From Candidatus Thiobius zoothamnicola (GTDB lineage: Bacteria; Pseudomonadota; Gammaproteobacteria; Chromatiales; Chromatiaceae), in contig JAPQLC010000015.1 in the NCBI GenBank assembly GCA_030826945.1, forward strand, positions 62,001 through 126,000: 64,000 nucleotides of DNA. Direction: 5' to 3'. Below, piece by piece: positions 16,605-24,841 of this stretch. The notes under the pieces were generated by a model. That model saw nothing but the letters and a program-made list of their open reading frames with translations, was not told the origin of the DNA and did not search any database. A program made the position numbers and the translations under genes. How positions within the stretch are numbered: position 1 is the first letter of the stretch; every line of letters starts with the position of its first letter.

Positions 16605-16737
16605 CAGTCTTTTACTCTTTCCATGTTAAGAAAATGGTTAGATAATTTCGTTTATCCTTCGACATAAAGCATCGTGGGCAATTGGTAATTAGTCAACTTG
16701 ACCTGATAACCATAATATTCTCGGTGTTTGATTGGTA
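16605..16737. other. AT-rich intergenic region upstream of the dual-OB cassette
   Basis: No gene is visible. It should hold the minus-strand promoter of the three-gene cassette, but I see no strong -35/-10 pair. Confidence 0.35.
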
Positions 16738-16905
16738 CTAAGTGACTATAGCGTTATTTTCTGAGTCAGATTGAGTCTTATTCATGATGGCGGATTCAAG
16801 CTGTAAGTGCAACGCAGCAAAAGCACCGTAAGGTACTCGATAACCGAGGTATTTACATGGTCGCTGGTTGATCTCCAAAACCATTTCATCCAGCACTTGA
16901 TTTGT
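16738..16905 (-). pseudogene. IS30-family transposase remnant (extreme C-terminus)
   Basis: On the minus strand a frame reads V-L-D-E-M-V-L-E-I-N-Q-R-P-C-K-Y-L-G-Y-R-V-P-Y, the C-terminal block of IS30 transposases (normally R-P-R-K-x-L-G-x-x-T-P), and then runs open to a TAG at 16738-16740. Upstream similarity breaks by a frame change near 16905. Only the tail remains, so it is inactive. It is distinct from the relic at 8875-9000. Confidence 0.75.
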
Positions 16906-17063
16906 TCATTTGGAAAAGTAGCCTCGCAAAAGTCATCAATTGATTCAATGGTATCCTTGCAGAATTTGAGTATTGTTTTCATCGACGAATGGATTTGCTC
17001 GCGATGATTGAACGATTGCTCTATTCAACGGATGTAACAATCATATCAGAGTGGTTCGGTGTT

Positions 17064-17810
17064 TCATTGGATGGCGAGTTGTTGAACCACTTGCTGCAAA
17101 TCCATCCAGACTTTTGCTTTTTCTTCCGGGCGACGTAATAGATAGGCCGGATGGTAGGTCACCATCAGTGGTGTCCTCGTAGCGGCATATTGATGGGTTC
17201 TACCGCGTAAGCGTCCAACTGGCTGATCGGTTTGTAATAAGTTTTTAGCGGATACGCCGCCGACGGATAGAATCAAGCGTGGTTGGATCAGCGCGATTTG
17301 CCGGTCAAGATAGGCACGGCAGGCTTCGACCTCTTGCGGCATGGGATCGCGGTTTCCGGGTGGGCGACATTTCAATACGTTGGCGATATAGACTTGTTCG
17401 CGGCTTAAGCCAATCGCTTTGAGCATGGCGGTCAACAGTTGGCCGGCGCGTCCGACGAAAGGCTGGCCTTGACGATCTTCCTCGCCGCCTGGTGCTTCGC
17501 CTACGATCATTAAATCCGCCTGCTGGTTACCGACGCCAAAAACGGTTTGTGTACGGGTCTTGCTTAATGCGCATTGACGGCATGTGCTGACGGTTTCAAT
17601 CAGTTCAGACCAGTCGGGTAATGGCTTATCTTGCGTGGTCATTGGCGGGTCGCCAGTATTGGATGCTTGGTTGGCTGAGTGGTGAGCTGACCGATTCTCA
17701 TCAGACAGCCGTTGTTTCTTCTCTTCCACTGGCACATCTGGATGTGTCCTTAGCCGCCATGTCTCAATGCCCATGGCGGTAAGGTAAGCTTTACGCTGCG
17801 CATCCAACAT
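17064..17810 (-). CDS. Family 4 uracil-DNA glycosylase (Fe-S type)
   Basis: A 248-residue enzyme that removes uracil from DNA. Motif G-E-A-P-G-G-E-E-D at 104-112 and P-F-V-G-R-A-G at 117-123 define family 4, and the late Y-H-P-A-Y-L-L-R motif is present. Four cysteines (77, 80, 148 and 164) are placed to hold a 4Fe-4S cluster. The first 60 residues (with L-T-A-M-G-I-E-T-W) are an N-terminal extension seen in proteobacterial members. Its ATG shares one base with the leuA stop, so the two are coupled. Confidence 0.93.
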   Translation of the reverse strand: MLDAQRKAYLTAMGIETWRLRTHPDVPVEEKKQRLSDENRSAHHSANQASNTGDPPMTTQDKPLPDWSELIETVSTCRQCALSKTRTQTVFGVGNQQADLMIVGEAPGGEEDRQGQPFVGRAGQLLTAMLKAIGLSREQVYIANVLKCRPPGNRDPMPQEVEACRAYLDRQIALIQPRLILSVGGVSAKNLLQTDQPVGRLRGRTHQYAATRTPLMVTYHPAYLLRRPEEKAKVWMDLQQVVQQLAIQ

Positions 17811-19363
17811 CAGATCATGGCGTTTTGCGGGTGAGTTTTACTGGTGGAGTCGAATAACTTGTTGCAGCCATTGATATAAGCTTTGGCTGAGGCAACCACA
17901 ATATCGGTGTCGGCCCCTTGTCCATTGACCAGACGCCCGGCTTTTTCCAGGCGTACGGTTACTTCACCCTGGCTGTCTGTACCGCTGGTGATGTTATTCA
18001 CTGAGTACAATTTCAGATCGGCACCGGATTGCACCAGACTTTCAATGGCGCGGTAAGCGGCGTCAACCGGACCATCACCTTGCGCCTGGATGTGATGCGC
18101 CACGCCATCAATCTTGATGGTGACATTTGCTTGCGGTGTCTTGCCGGTTTCTGACACCACCCGCATGGCGACCAGATGCACACGCTCATTATGGTCGTAT
18201 TGGCCGGTCTCGGTCATGAGTGCTTGTAAGTCTTCATCGAAAATTTCGTGTTTTTTATCGGCTAAATTCTTAAAGCGGATAAAGGCTTGATTGAGTGCGT
18301 CTTCAGAATCAAAGTGAATGCCGAGAGATTCAAGGCGTGAGCGGAAAGCGTTACGTCCTGAATGTTTGCCTAATACCATGCGGTTTGCATGCCAGCCGAC
18401 ATCTTCAGCACGCATGATTTCGTAAGTCTCACGGTGCTTGAGTACGCCATCCTGATGGATGCCGGATTCGTGCGCAAAGGCATTCACGCCGACGATGGCT
18501 TTGTTCGGTTGAACAGGAAAGCCTGTGATGTTGGCAACCAATCTTGAGCAGTTGACGATCTGGGTCGTGTCCAAATCCGTTTCGCACCCAAATACATCGG
18601 CACGGGTGCGTACCGCCATGACGACTTCTTCCAATGAAGCATTGCCGGCCCGTTCACCCAAGCCATTGATGGTACATTCCACTTGCCGTGCGCCATTGAG
18701 CACGGCGGATAAGGAGTTAGCGACCGCCAAGCCGAGATCATTATGGCAGTGTACCGAAAAAATGGCTTTATCCGCATTGGGTATGCGTTCGTGCAACAGG
18801 CGGATTGTTTCGCCGAATTGTTCAGGCAAATTATAGCCGACTGTATCCGGGATATTGATCGTACGCGCGCCGGCATCAATGACCGCTTCAATGATGCGAC
18901 ACAAAAAATCCAGCTCGGAACGTCCTGCGTCCTCAGCTGAGAATTCAACGTTATCCGTGTAACGACGCGCTTGTTTCACCGCGCCAATCGCCTGCTCGAG
19001 CACTTGATCAGGCGTCATCCGCAACTTGCGCTCCATATGCATGGGTGAGGTGGCGATAAAGGTATGGATACGGCCTGAGTTGGCTGATTTGATAGCTTCG
19101 CCCGCGCGGTCTATATCCGCTTTTAACGTACGGGCCAAGCCGCATACGGTGGACTCCTGGATTGCTTCGGCAACCGCTTTGACCGCCTCGAAGTCACCTT
19201 GGCTGGCGATTGGGAAACCGGCTTCGATCACGTCCACGCGTAACTTTTCCAATGCTCTGGCGATGCGAATTTTTTCATCTTTGGTCATGGAAGCGCCGGG
19301 GCTTTGCTCACCATCACGCAAGGTCGTATCGAAGATGATTAATTTATCCGATGAATTACTCAT
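17810..19363 (-). CDS. leuA: 2-isopropylmalate synthase
   Basis: A 517-residue enzyme for the first committed step of leucine synthesis: acetyl-CoA plus 2-oxoisovalerate. The catalytic and metal site shows D-T-T-L-R-D-G-E-Q at 12-20 and the H-C-H-N-D-L-G motif near 205; the C-terminal regulatory domain that senses leucine is complete. The frame opens 20 codons earlier at a GTG, but MSNSSDKLI with AGGA upstream gives the family length. A leucine-rich leader reading frame and pairing repeats lie in the 260 bases upstream, suggesting attenuation by charged tRNA-Leu. Confidence 0.96.
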   Translation of the reverse strand: MSNSSDKLIIFDTTLRDGEQSPGASMTKDEKIRIARALEKLRVDVIEAGFPIASQGDFEAVKAVAEAIQESTVCGLARTLKADIDRAGEAIKSANSGRIHTFIATSPMHMERKLRMTPDQVLEQAIGAVKQARRYTDNVEFSAEDAGRSELDFLCRIIEAVIDAGARTINIPDTVGYNLPEQFGETIRLLHERIPNADKAIFSVHCHNDLGLAVANSLSAVLNGARQVECTINGLGERAGNASLEEVVMAVRTRADVFGCETDLDTTQIVNCSRLVANITGFPVQPNKAIVGVNAFAHESGIHQDGVLKHRETYEIMRAEDVGWHANRMVLGKHSGRNAFRSRLESLGIHFDSEDALNQAFIRFKNLADKKHEIFDEDLQALMTETGQYDHNERVHLVAMRVVSETGKTPQANVTIKIDGVAHHIQAQGDGPVDAAYRAIESLVQSGADLKLYSVNNITSGTDSQGEVTVRLEKAGRLVNGQGADTDIVVASAKAYINGCNKLFDSTSKTHPQNAMI

Positions 19364-19524
19364 GGGTGCTATTCCTGACAATGCATTCCAGCGTGGCAAT
19401 GGAGAAGGAGTTTTTTGCGCCACGCGGATTGATTAAAGTCCCAGGGGCCTTTGACAGCGTCCTGTGTTATTGATGATGGGTGGTGCGACTCTTACTGAGC
19501 CGGGTAGTGTCGATATTTAGCCCC
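19364..19524 (-). promoter_or_regulatory. leuA untranslated leader with alternative hairpins
   Basis: On the minus strand, AGGGGC at the leader-peptide stop can pair with GCCCC inside the leader (about 19531-19535) or with GCCCCT further down (about 19443-19448). Closer to leuA, GCGTGGC (about 19419-19425) and GCCACGC (about 19391-19397) make a 7-bp stem. There is no clear T-run, so if this is an attenuator it may act on translation. Mutually exclusive pairing is inferred by eye. Confidence 0.45.
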
Positions 19525-19623
19525 TCAGGGCAGTAGGGGCAGGAATAGCAAGGCAGGCAGGATAAAGCCCCGGAGGTTGACCGGCACACTAAAAACAGGA
19601 AATGTGGCGTTTTCAGTATTCAT
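19525..19623 (-). CDS. Putative leucine-rich leader peptide of leuA
   Basis: A 32-codon minus-strand frame starting ATG at 19621-19623, ending TGA at 19525-19527. Its last twelve residues are I-L-P-A-L-L-F-L-P-L-L-P; seven of 32 codons are Leu, including two of the rarely used CTA type, and three are Val. It lies 161 bases before leuA on the same strand. The known E. coli leu leader is also short, Leu-rich and uses CTA codons. No strong ribosome site is seen, so expression is uncertain. Confidence 0.5.
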   Translation of the reverse strand: MNTENATFPVFSVPVNLRGFILPALLFLPLLP

Positions 19624-19692
19624 TACGGGGCTTTTGAAGATCATTGAAGCCGAATATAACTGAGCGATTTGGGTTTGCCAAGCGTTTTATTG

Positions 19693-19721
19693 AGAAAACA
19701 AACCGCGCCTTGAAGGCGCGG
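19693..19721 (-). terminator. Rho-independent terminator after mtaD
   Basis: On the minus strand CCGCGCC-TTCAA-GGCGCGG is followed by TTTGTTTT. It sits nine bases beyond the mtaD stop. Confidence 0.88.
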
Positions 19722-19730
19722 AGTTGAGGC

Positions 19731-21056
19731 TTAACGGTTTGGCGTTTCACCATGAATTTTCTCTCGCCAAGTCTTGGCTCTGGCGATGATGGCGGATTCA
19801 TCCATTCGGGTGAGTTGGCCGTTACGAACCAGTTGCTGCCCGGCTACCCATACATCAGTCACTTGCGTTCTATTGCTGCTATATACAATCTGCGACAGTG
19901 GGTTATAGACCGGTTGGCAGCCTAATGTGTTGAGGTCGATGGCAACCATGTCAGCGGATTTGCCAACTTCGAGCGAACCGATTTCCTTATCCAGGCCTAA
20001 GGCTTTTGCGCCATTAATAGTCGCCATATTGAGAACTTGTTCAGCAGGTATGGCGCTGGCGTTTTGCGCGACGCCTTTGCCGAGTAAAGCTGCAGAGCGC
20101 ATTTCACCCAGAATGTCCAGGTCGTTGTTGCTTGCGGCACTGTCGGTGCCCAAGGCGACATTGACCCCGGTTTCCAGCAGTTTTTGCACTGGGCAAAACC
20201 CGGATGCCAGTTTTAAGTTGGATTCCGGGCAGTGCGCCACATGGCTGCCCGCTTCCGCCACGGCGTCGATTTCGCTATCCGTCAGTTGTGTCATATGCAC
20301 CGCAATCAAGGAGGGTGTCAGCAGATTCAGTTTTTGCAGACGTTCGAGTGGGCGCATGCCGTATTGATTCAGGCTCTGCTCAATTTCGTCCTGAGTTTCA
20401 TGCACATGCATATGCACTGGCAAGTCCAGTTCATTGGCCAGGGTGGACATTTTTTGTAACGGTTCATCCGATACCGAGTAAGGCGCGTGAGGGGAGAAAA
20501 TGGTTTGAATCAGTTCTTCCTTGCGGAATGCATCATGTACCTGAATCGCTTTGTTGAGGTAGTCGTCTGGGTCTTTCGCCCAGGCCGAAGGAAAATCCAC
20601 CAGAATTAAACCGACTACTGCGCGCATCCCGGCTTCGGCGGCAACCTGCGCGGTGATGTCGGGGAAAAAGTACATATCATTGAAGCAGGTGACGCCATTG
20701 CGCAGCATTTCAGCGACGGCTAATGTGGTCCCGTCGGCGATGAAATCAGGTTGTATCCAGCGTGCCTCCGCTGGCCAGATGTGGTCGTTCAGCCAGGTCA
20801 TCAATGGCATATCGTCGGCCAAGCCGCGGAACAGGGTCATCGGGCTGTGCGTGTGTGTATTAATCAGACCGGGAATCAGTGCGTGTTCATCCAGTTCAAG
20901 GGTGTTTTTCGCGTGGATTTGTTCGCGTGCTTCATGGGTTGGCAGAATGGCGGCGATGCGGCCTTTATCAATAGCGATACTGTGTTGCGCAAAAATCTTT
21001 CCTTGTGGTTCGGCTGGAATGAGCCAATGTGCGTGAACCAGCGTTTCAACTTGCAT
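19731..21056 (-). CDS. mtaD: 5-methylthioadenosine/S-adenosylhomocysteine deaminase (TRZ/ATZ amidohydrolase)
   Basis: A 441-residue metal-dependent deaminase of the amidohydrolase superfamily. The first metal motif H-T-H is at 68-70 (I-N-T-H-T-H-S-P-M), H-V-H-E-T is the middle motif, V-A-H-C-P-E-S-N-L-K-L-A-S-G and L-G-T-D-S-A-A-S-N-N the last ones; these strings are typical of MtaD-like enzymes. The likely substrates are methylthioadenosine and S-adenosylhomocysteine, though family members also deaminate guanine or triazines. Single gene, with its own terminator. Confidence 0.9.
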   Translation of the reverse strand: MQVETLVHAHWLIPAEPQGKIFAQHSIAIDKGRIAAILPTHEAREQIHAKNTLELDEHALIPGLINTHTHSPMTLFRGLADDMPLMTWLNDHIWPAEARWIQPDFIADGTTLAVAEMLRNGVTCFNDMYFFPDITAQVAAEAGMRAVVGLILVDFPSAWAKDPDDYLNKAIQVHDAFRKEELIQTIFSPHAPYSVSDEPLQKMSTLANELDLPVHMHVHETQDEIEQSLNQYGMRPLERLQKLNLLTPSLIAVHMTQLTDSEIDAVAEAGSHVAHCPESNLKLASGFCPVQKLLETGVNVALGTDSAASNNDLDILGEMRSAALLGKGVAQNASAIPAEQVLNMATINGAKALGLDKEIGSLEVGKSADMVAIDLNTLGCQPVYNPLSQIVYSSNRTQVTDVWVAGQQLVRNGQLTRMDESAIIARAKTWREKIHGETPNR

Positions 21057-21130
21057 GTCGGTTTACCTTTCATTGAGTGATTATCGGCGGCGTAACAACC
21101 TGTTTAACGATTTGCGCGATTCTACAATTA

Positions 21131-21715
21131 AGTCGTCCGCTTTTAAGGTTTAAACCTCCGCCTTCCAGGTGGGTAGCTTTCAGCTAGCGGTTGTATTAGT
21201 GTGAGAAGATGGACTATCGCACAGGCTCGCATACGAAGTACAAGCTGGAATACCACTTTGTATGGGTAACGAAATATCGCTATCCGGTATTGTGTGGCGA
21301 ATTGGCACTTCGGTTGTGGGAATTGATACGCCAAACCTGCCATCAATTTGAGATAGAGATTATACGGGGTGTAGTGAGTAAAGATCATGTGCCTGTATTG
21401 ATGTCAGCTCCACCCACGATGAGTCCAGCAGAGATCATGAAGCGTCTCAAGGGGCGAACATCGATGAAGTTGTTTGAAGAATTTCCGCCTGTAAGAAAAC
21501 GTTATTGGAGCCGTCATTTTTGGGCACGCGGCTATTTTTGCGTGACGGCTGGTGAATTGACGAAACAGATGATTGAGGAATATTTGGCCCATCATTTCGA
21601 GGAAAAGGCCAATCCAAACTTCGAGATTGAAGGATAAACCCGCTTTATCGGGTCTTTGGTGGGACTTTCAGTCCCTTATCCCAACCATCGTCTTTAGACG
21701 GTGGTTGTTAAGTGG
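21131..21715 (+). mobile_element. IS200-type insertion sequence
   Basis: A single tnpA gene (21209-21637) lies between subterminal hairpins. On the left are a 12-base palindrome AGGTTTAAACCT (about 21145-21156) and TAGCT-TTC-AGCTA (about 21174-21186); on the right is CAACCATCGTCT-TT-AGACGGTGGTTG (21682-21707). No tnpB is present. IS200 elements make no target duplication, so exact ends are estimates. It sits between mtaD and gluQ and interrupts no gene. Confidence 0.75.
21209..21637 (+). CDS. tnpA: IS200/IS605-family transposase TnpA with altered HUH motif
   Basis: A 142-residue Y1 transposase. The fold signature Y-H-F-V-W-V-T-K-Y-R, F-W-A-R-G-Y-F and the helix with the catalytic tyrosine (Y125 in M-I-E-E-Y-L-A-H-H) are intact. 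The metal-binding HUH motif, normally D-H-V-H, reads D-H-V-P: H60 is followed by P62, with codon CCT where CAT is expected. This single change should abolish or cripple DNA cleavage. Otherwise full length, so the copy died recently. Confidence 0.9.
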   Translation: MDYRTGSHTKYKLEYHFVWVTKYRYPVLCGELALRLWELIRQTCHQFEIEIIRGVVSKDHVPVLMSAPPTMSPAEIMKRLKGRTSMKLFEEFPPVRKRYWSRHFWARGYFCVTAGELTKQMIEEYLAHHFEEKANPNFEIEG

Positions 21716-21796
21716 GCATTAACTGGAGTGTACAAGTTCATTAGACTACCTCAATTCAATAGGGACTATCAGGGAATAACAGACCCAATTAATCGG

Positions 21797-22690
21797 TTAA
21801 TTGCCAGAATTCCCAATTGTTTTAATGTTTCTTAGCTGATTGACATCCCAATACATCGTCGCCCAGTTCCAGAAATCCGCGACCTGGTCCATGTCAGGTA
21901 TTTGCGTATTTTGTAAAAGATGCCAGGCCGTATTGAGCGTGGTGAGTGGGCGTTCGAGATTAACAGGGCAGGCGGCGTCGCTTTTACTGAGTTTTTTACC
22001 TTGGTTGTCCAGAATGATCGGCGTATGTTGATAAGCTGGCGTGACGTAGCCGAGTTGTTGTTGCAGATAAACCTGTCTTGGCGTCGATAGCAACAGATCG
22101 GCCCCACGGACGACATGAGTGATGCCAGCCAAGTGGTCATCGACCACGACGGCAAGTTGGTAAGCGATGTAGCCGTCTTTGCGACGTACGATGAAATCTC
22201 CAACTTCCGTTTGTAAAGATTGTTGGATGGAGCCATGTAAAGGATCTTGTACATGGATTGTCTGATGATCTGTACGTATGCGTAACGCAACGTCTTCCGT
22301 ATAAGGCCATGCGGCGTTACGGCATATACCGGGATAGACAGGGCCATCAACGCCTACCGAAGCGGTTGCTTGCCATGCCTTACGACTGCAACGACAGGCG
22401 TATAACAAACTTTTGGCTTGTAAATGATCCAGTGCTGTTTGATAAGCTGGCTGCTGTTTACTTTGGTAGCACGCGGCGTTTTCCCATTCAAAACCCAGCC
22501 TCTCAAGGGCGTGAATGATGTGTTTATCCATGCCCGGGATAGTGCGCGTCTGATCAATATCATCAATCCGCAGCAGCCAGGAACCCTGGTGTTGGCGCGC
22601 CTCCAAATAACTGCTCATCGCGCTGGCCAACGAGCCAATGTGCAGCGGCCCAGTGGGGGATGGGGCAAATCGACCACGATAATGAGTCAT
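21797..22690 (-). CDS. gluQ: Glutamyl-queuosine tRNA(Asp) synthetase
   Basis: A 297-residue paralogue of the GluRS catalytic core that attaches glutamate to queuosine in tRNA-Asp. The ATP motifs are F-A-P-S-P-T-G-P-L-H-I-G-S near residues 8-20 and K-L-S-K-S-D late in the chain; the zinc site has C-R-C-S followed by Y-P-G-I-C-R. There is no anticodon-binding domain, as expected. A longer frame starts 7 codons upstream, but MTHYRGRF with GGAAA before it is the family start. The queG gene at 48.7 kb acts in the same queuosine pathway. Confidence 0.95.
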   Translation of the reverse strand: MTHYRGRFAPSPTGPLHIGSLASAMSSYLEARQHQGSWLLRIDDIDQTRTIPGMDKHIIHALERLGFEWENAACYQSKQQPAYQTALDHLQAKSLLYACRCSRKAWQATASVGVDGPVYPGICRNAAWPYTEDVALRIRTDHQTIHVQDPLHGSIQQSLQTEVGDFIVRRKDGYIAYQLAVVVDDHLAGITHVVRGADLLLSTPRQVYLQQQLGYVTPAYQHTPIILDNQGKKLSKSDAACPVNLERPLTTLNTAWHLLQNTQIPDMDQVADFWNWATMYWDVNQLRNIKTIGNSGN

Positions 22691-22750
22691 TAAATGGTTT
22701 CCATGAATCAAAGGTTGCGTATCGCAAATTCGGTTTTACGGTTTATCGAG

Positions 22751-22781
22751 TTGACTTTATTCTCGAAATCCGTGCTATATA
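22751..22781 (+). promoter_or_regulatory. Possible sigma-70 promoter of hrcA
   Basis: TTGACT at 22751-22756 and GCTATA/TATATA at 22774-22781 lie 17-19 bases apart. The -10 region is inside the near-palindrome GTGCTATATAGCGCAC. It is not a CIRCE. The leader to hrcA would be about 110 bases. Confidence 0.4.
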
Positions 22782-22900
22782 GCGCACAGTATGAGTTACA
22801 TGGAGTATAAAAGTGAATCCTGCACGCATTGAAAGGTTTTGTGCATTCATAACAACCTGCTGGCGTGAGGCTACTCTTTAAAGTTCGCCTGTCTGGAAAA

Positions 22901-23956
22901 ATGACGATGTCCCATCTTACCGAGAAAAATATCAATGAGCGGGCCCAGCATTTCCTCAAGGTTTTGATTGAGCGTTATATTCGTGAGGGTCAGCCGATTG
23001 GCTCACGCACGTTGGCGAAAGATTCGGGAATGGAGCTTAGTCCGGCCACGATTCGTAATGTGATGTCTGATTTGGAGGAATTAGGTTTTATTGTTTCGCC
23101 GCATACGTCAGCGGGTCGCGTGCCGACGGTATCCGGCTATCGGTTGTTTGTGGACTCGTTGATTTCCCTGCAACCGATTGAACAAAATTTAATGAGTCAG
23201 GTGCAACAGGAATTAGGCATCACCGAACCATCTGCTCGCATGGTGGAATCCGCTTCGCGTCTATTGTCGGATATGACCCATATGGCCGGCGTGGTCATGG
23301 CACCTAAGCGTAATCAGGAGAAGATTCGCCAGATAGAGTTCGTGCCATTGTCTGAAACCCGCGTGCTGGCAGTCATTGTCACCACATCGGATGAAATTTT
23401 TAATCGCATTGTGGAGACTTCCCGGGTTTTTCAGCGTAGTGAATTGGAGCAATTCAGCAATTACATCACTCAGCATTATGCTGGTCATGATCTTAAAGCG
23501 GTGCGTTATCAGGTATTGGGGGAGATGCGGCGAACCCGGGAGAATATGGATAAATTGATGACCGAAGCGTTGCAAATCGCGCAACAGACTTTTGTTGATA
23601 ATCAGGATGATGACTCGGATATCATTTTTTCCGGGCAGACGAATTTGATGAATTTTGATGAGTTGGCGCAAATGGATCAATTGCGTTCTTTATTTTCAGC
23701 ATTTACTGAGAAACAGGAAATTCTGCATTTGCTGGATCGTTGTCTGGAAGCGGATGGGGTGCAAATCTTCATTGGCGAAGAATCCGGCTACACCACATTA
23801 AAGGATTGCAGTGTGGTGACCGCACCTTATGTCGTCGATGAAGAGATCGTCGGGGTTTTGGGCGTGATTGGGCCAACCCGCATGGCTTACGATAAAGTGA
23901 TTCCGATTGTTGATATCACCGCGAGATTATTAGGCACCGCCTTGAAATCGCGTTAA
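22901..23956 (+). CDS. hrcA: Heat-inducible transcription repressor HrcA
   Basis: A 351-residue repressor that binds CIRCE and releases when GroEL is busy. The N-terminal winged helix contains G-Q-P-I-G-S-R-T-L and S-P-A-T-I-R-N-V-M-S-D-L-E-E-L-G, then H-T-S-A-G-R-x-P-T; the C-terminus has V-L-G-V-I-G-P-T-R-M-A-Y, all standard. The frame opens 12 codons earlier; ATG at 22901 or 22907 are both reasonable, with GGAAAA upstream. It leads the hrcA-grpE-dnaK block. The matching CIRCE lies at 444-470 before groES. Confidence 0.96.
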   Translation: MTMSHLTEKNINERAQHFLKVLIERYIREGQPIGSRTLAKDSGMELSPATIRNVMSDLEELGFIVSPHTSAGRVPTVSGYRLFVDSLISLQPIEQNLMSQVQQELGITEPSARMVESASRLLSDMTHMAGVVMAPKRNQEKIRQIEFVPLSETRVLAVIVTTSDEIFNRIVETSRVFQRSELEQFSNYITQHYAGHDLKAVRYQVLGEMRRTRENMDKLMTEALQIAQQTFVDNQDDDSDIIFSGQTNLMNFDELAQMDQLRSLFSAFTEKQEILHLLDRCLEADGVQIFIGEESGYTTLKDCSVVTAPYVVDEEIVGVLGVIGPTRMAYDKVIPIVDITARLLGTALKSR

Positions 23957-24022
23957 GCATCGCCATATATCCGCCAATATTCTGACCGGATCAACAATAT
24001 CTTCACGGTAAAGAGGTGCTTG

Positions 24023-24694
24023 ATGAGCGAACAGCAGGGTGATACGAAGGCGGCGGCCCAACCAAATGCGGATATGGACGCATCAACTGATAACCAGACG
24101 GAAAGCGGTGCTGAATCCAAAGCCACGGTTGATGGGATTGAATCAACTATAGAGGCATCGGCGGATGCGTCGATGGCGGAAGCAGGCGTCGAACAAGCTG
24201 AAGTGCAGGCTGAACGATCAGCTGAGGAACTGGCGAAATTGCTGGCGGCGGCGCAGCAGAAAGCGGATGAGCATCAAGATCAGATGATGCGTGCGCATGC
24301 TGATCTGGAAAATCTGAAACGTCGCCATGCGCAGGATTTGGAGAAAGCGCATAAATACGCTTTGGATAAATTCGTGAATGAATTACTCAGTGTTTGCGAT
24401 AGCCTGGAGTTGGGTTATGCGGCCTCTCAGGATGCATCGGCGGATGTCGCCAAGCTGCGTGAAGGAACGGAACTCACGTTAAAAATGTTGTCTGACGTGA
24501 TGCAAAAATTCGGTGTCGAACAACATGACCCGAAAGGCGAGATTTTCAATCCGGAATTACACCAGGCGATGTCCATGCAGCCGCGTGATGGGGTGGAGCC
24601 GAATACCGTCATTGAAGTGATGCAAAAAGGTTATAGCCTGAATGGCCGCTTGATCAGACCGGCGATGGTGATGGTTTCGCAGGCAGTTTCTTGA
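24023..24694 (+). CDS. grpE: GrpE nucleotide exchange factor
   Basis: A 223-residue co-chaperone that releases ADP from DnaK. An acidic, Ala/Glu-rich N-terminal tail (about 1-65) is longer than usual, followed by the coiled coil with R-A-x-A-D-L-E-N-L-K-R-R and the C-terminal beta domain with F-N-P-E-L-H-Q-A-M-S and V-M-Q-K-G-Y-x-L-N-G-R-L-I-R-P-A-M-V. ATG at 24023 with AAAGAGG upstream. It lies between hrcA and dnaK on the same strand. Confidence 0.95.
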   Translation: MSEQQGDTKAAAQPNADMDASTDNQTESGAESKATVDGIESTIEASADASMAEAGVEQAEVQAERSAEELAKLLAAAQQKADEHQDQMMRAHADLENLKRRHAQDLEKAHKYALDKFVNELLSVCDSLELGYAASQDASADVAKLREGTELTLKMLSDVMQKFGVEQHDPKGEIFNPELHQAMSMQPRDGVEPNTVIEVMQKGYSLNGRLIRPAMVMVSQAVS

Positions 24695-24769
24695 CGGTGC
24701 TATCCAGAGAAACTTTTTTGTGGGCGTCCCGTAGTGCATCGTTAGGTGAAAAAATCTTCATCTGACTGA

Positions 24770-24797
24770 CTTGCAAAAAAGATAACCAGCCCCACAT
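24770..24797 (+). promoter_or_regulatory. Sigma-32-type heat-shock promoter of dnaK
   Basis: CTTGCAA (24770-24776) and CCCCACAT (24790-24797) are 13 bases apart, close to the sigma-32 consensus CTTGAAA / CCCCATNT. It lies 45 bases before the dnaK start. dnaK thus seems to be under heat-shock sigma control, while groES has CIRCE. Confidence 0.65.
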
Positions 24798-24841
24798 AAA
24801 CGTCAATTCAACGTTTACAGAACAATTAACGGAGACCCCTG

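Noticed and set aside
19613-19801. 62-residue minus-strand frame after mtaD
   Set aside because: It crosses the mtaD terminator and overlaps the mtaD end in another frame; the leader frame at 19525-19623 explains the region better.
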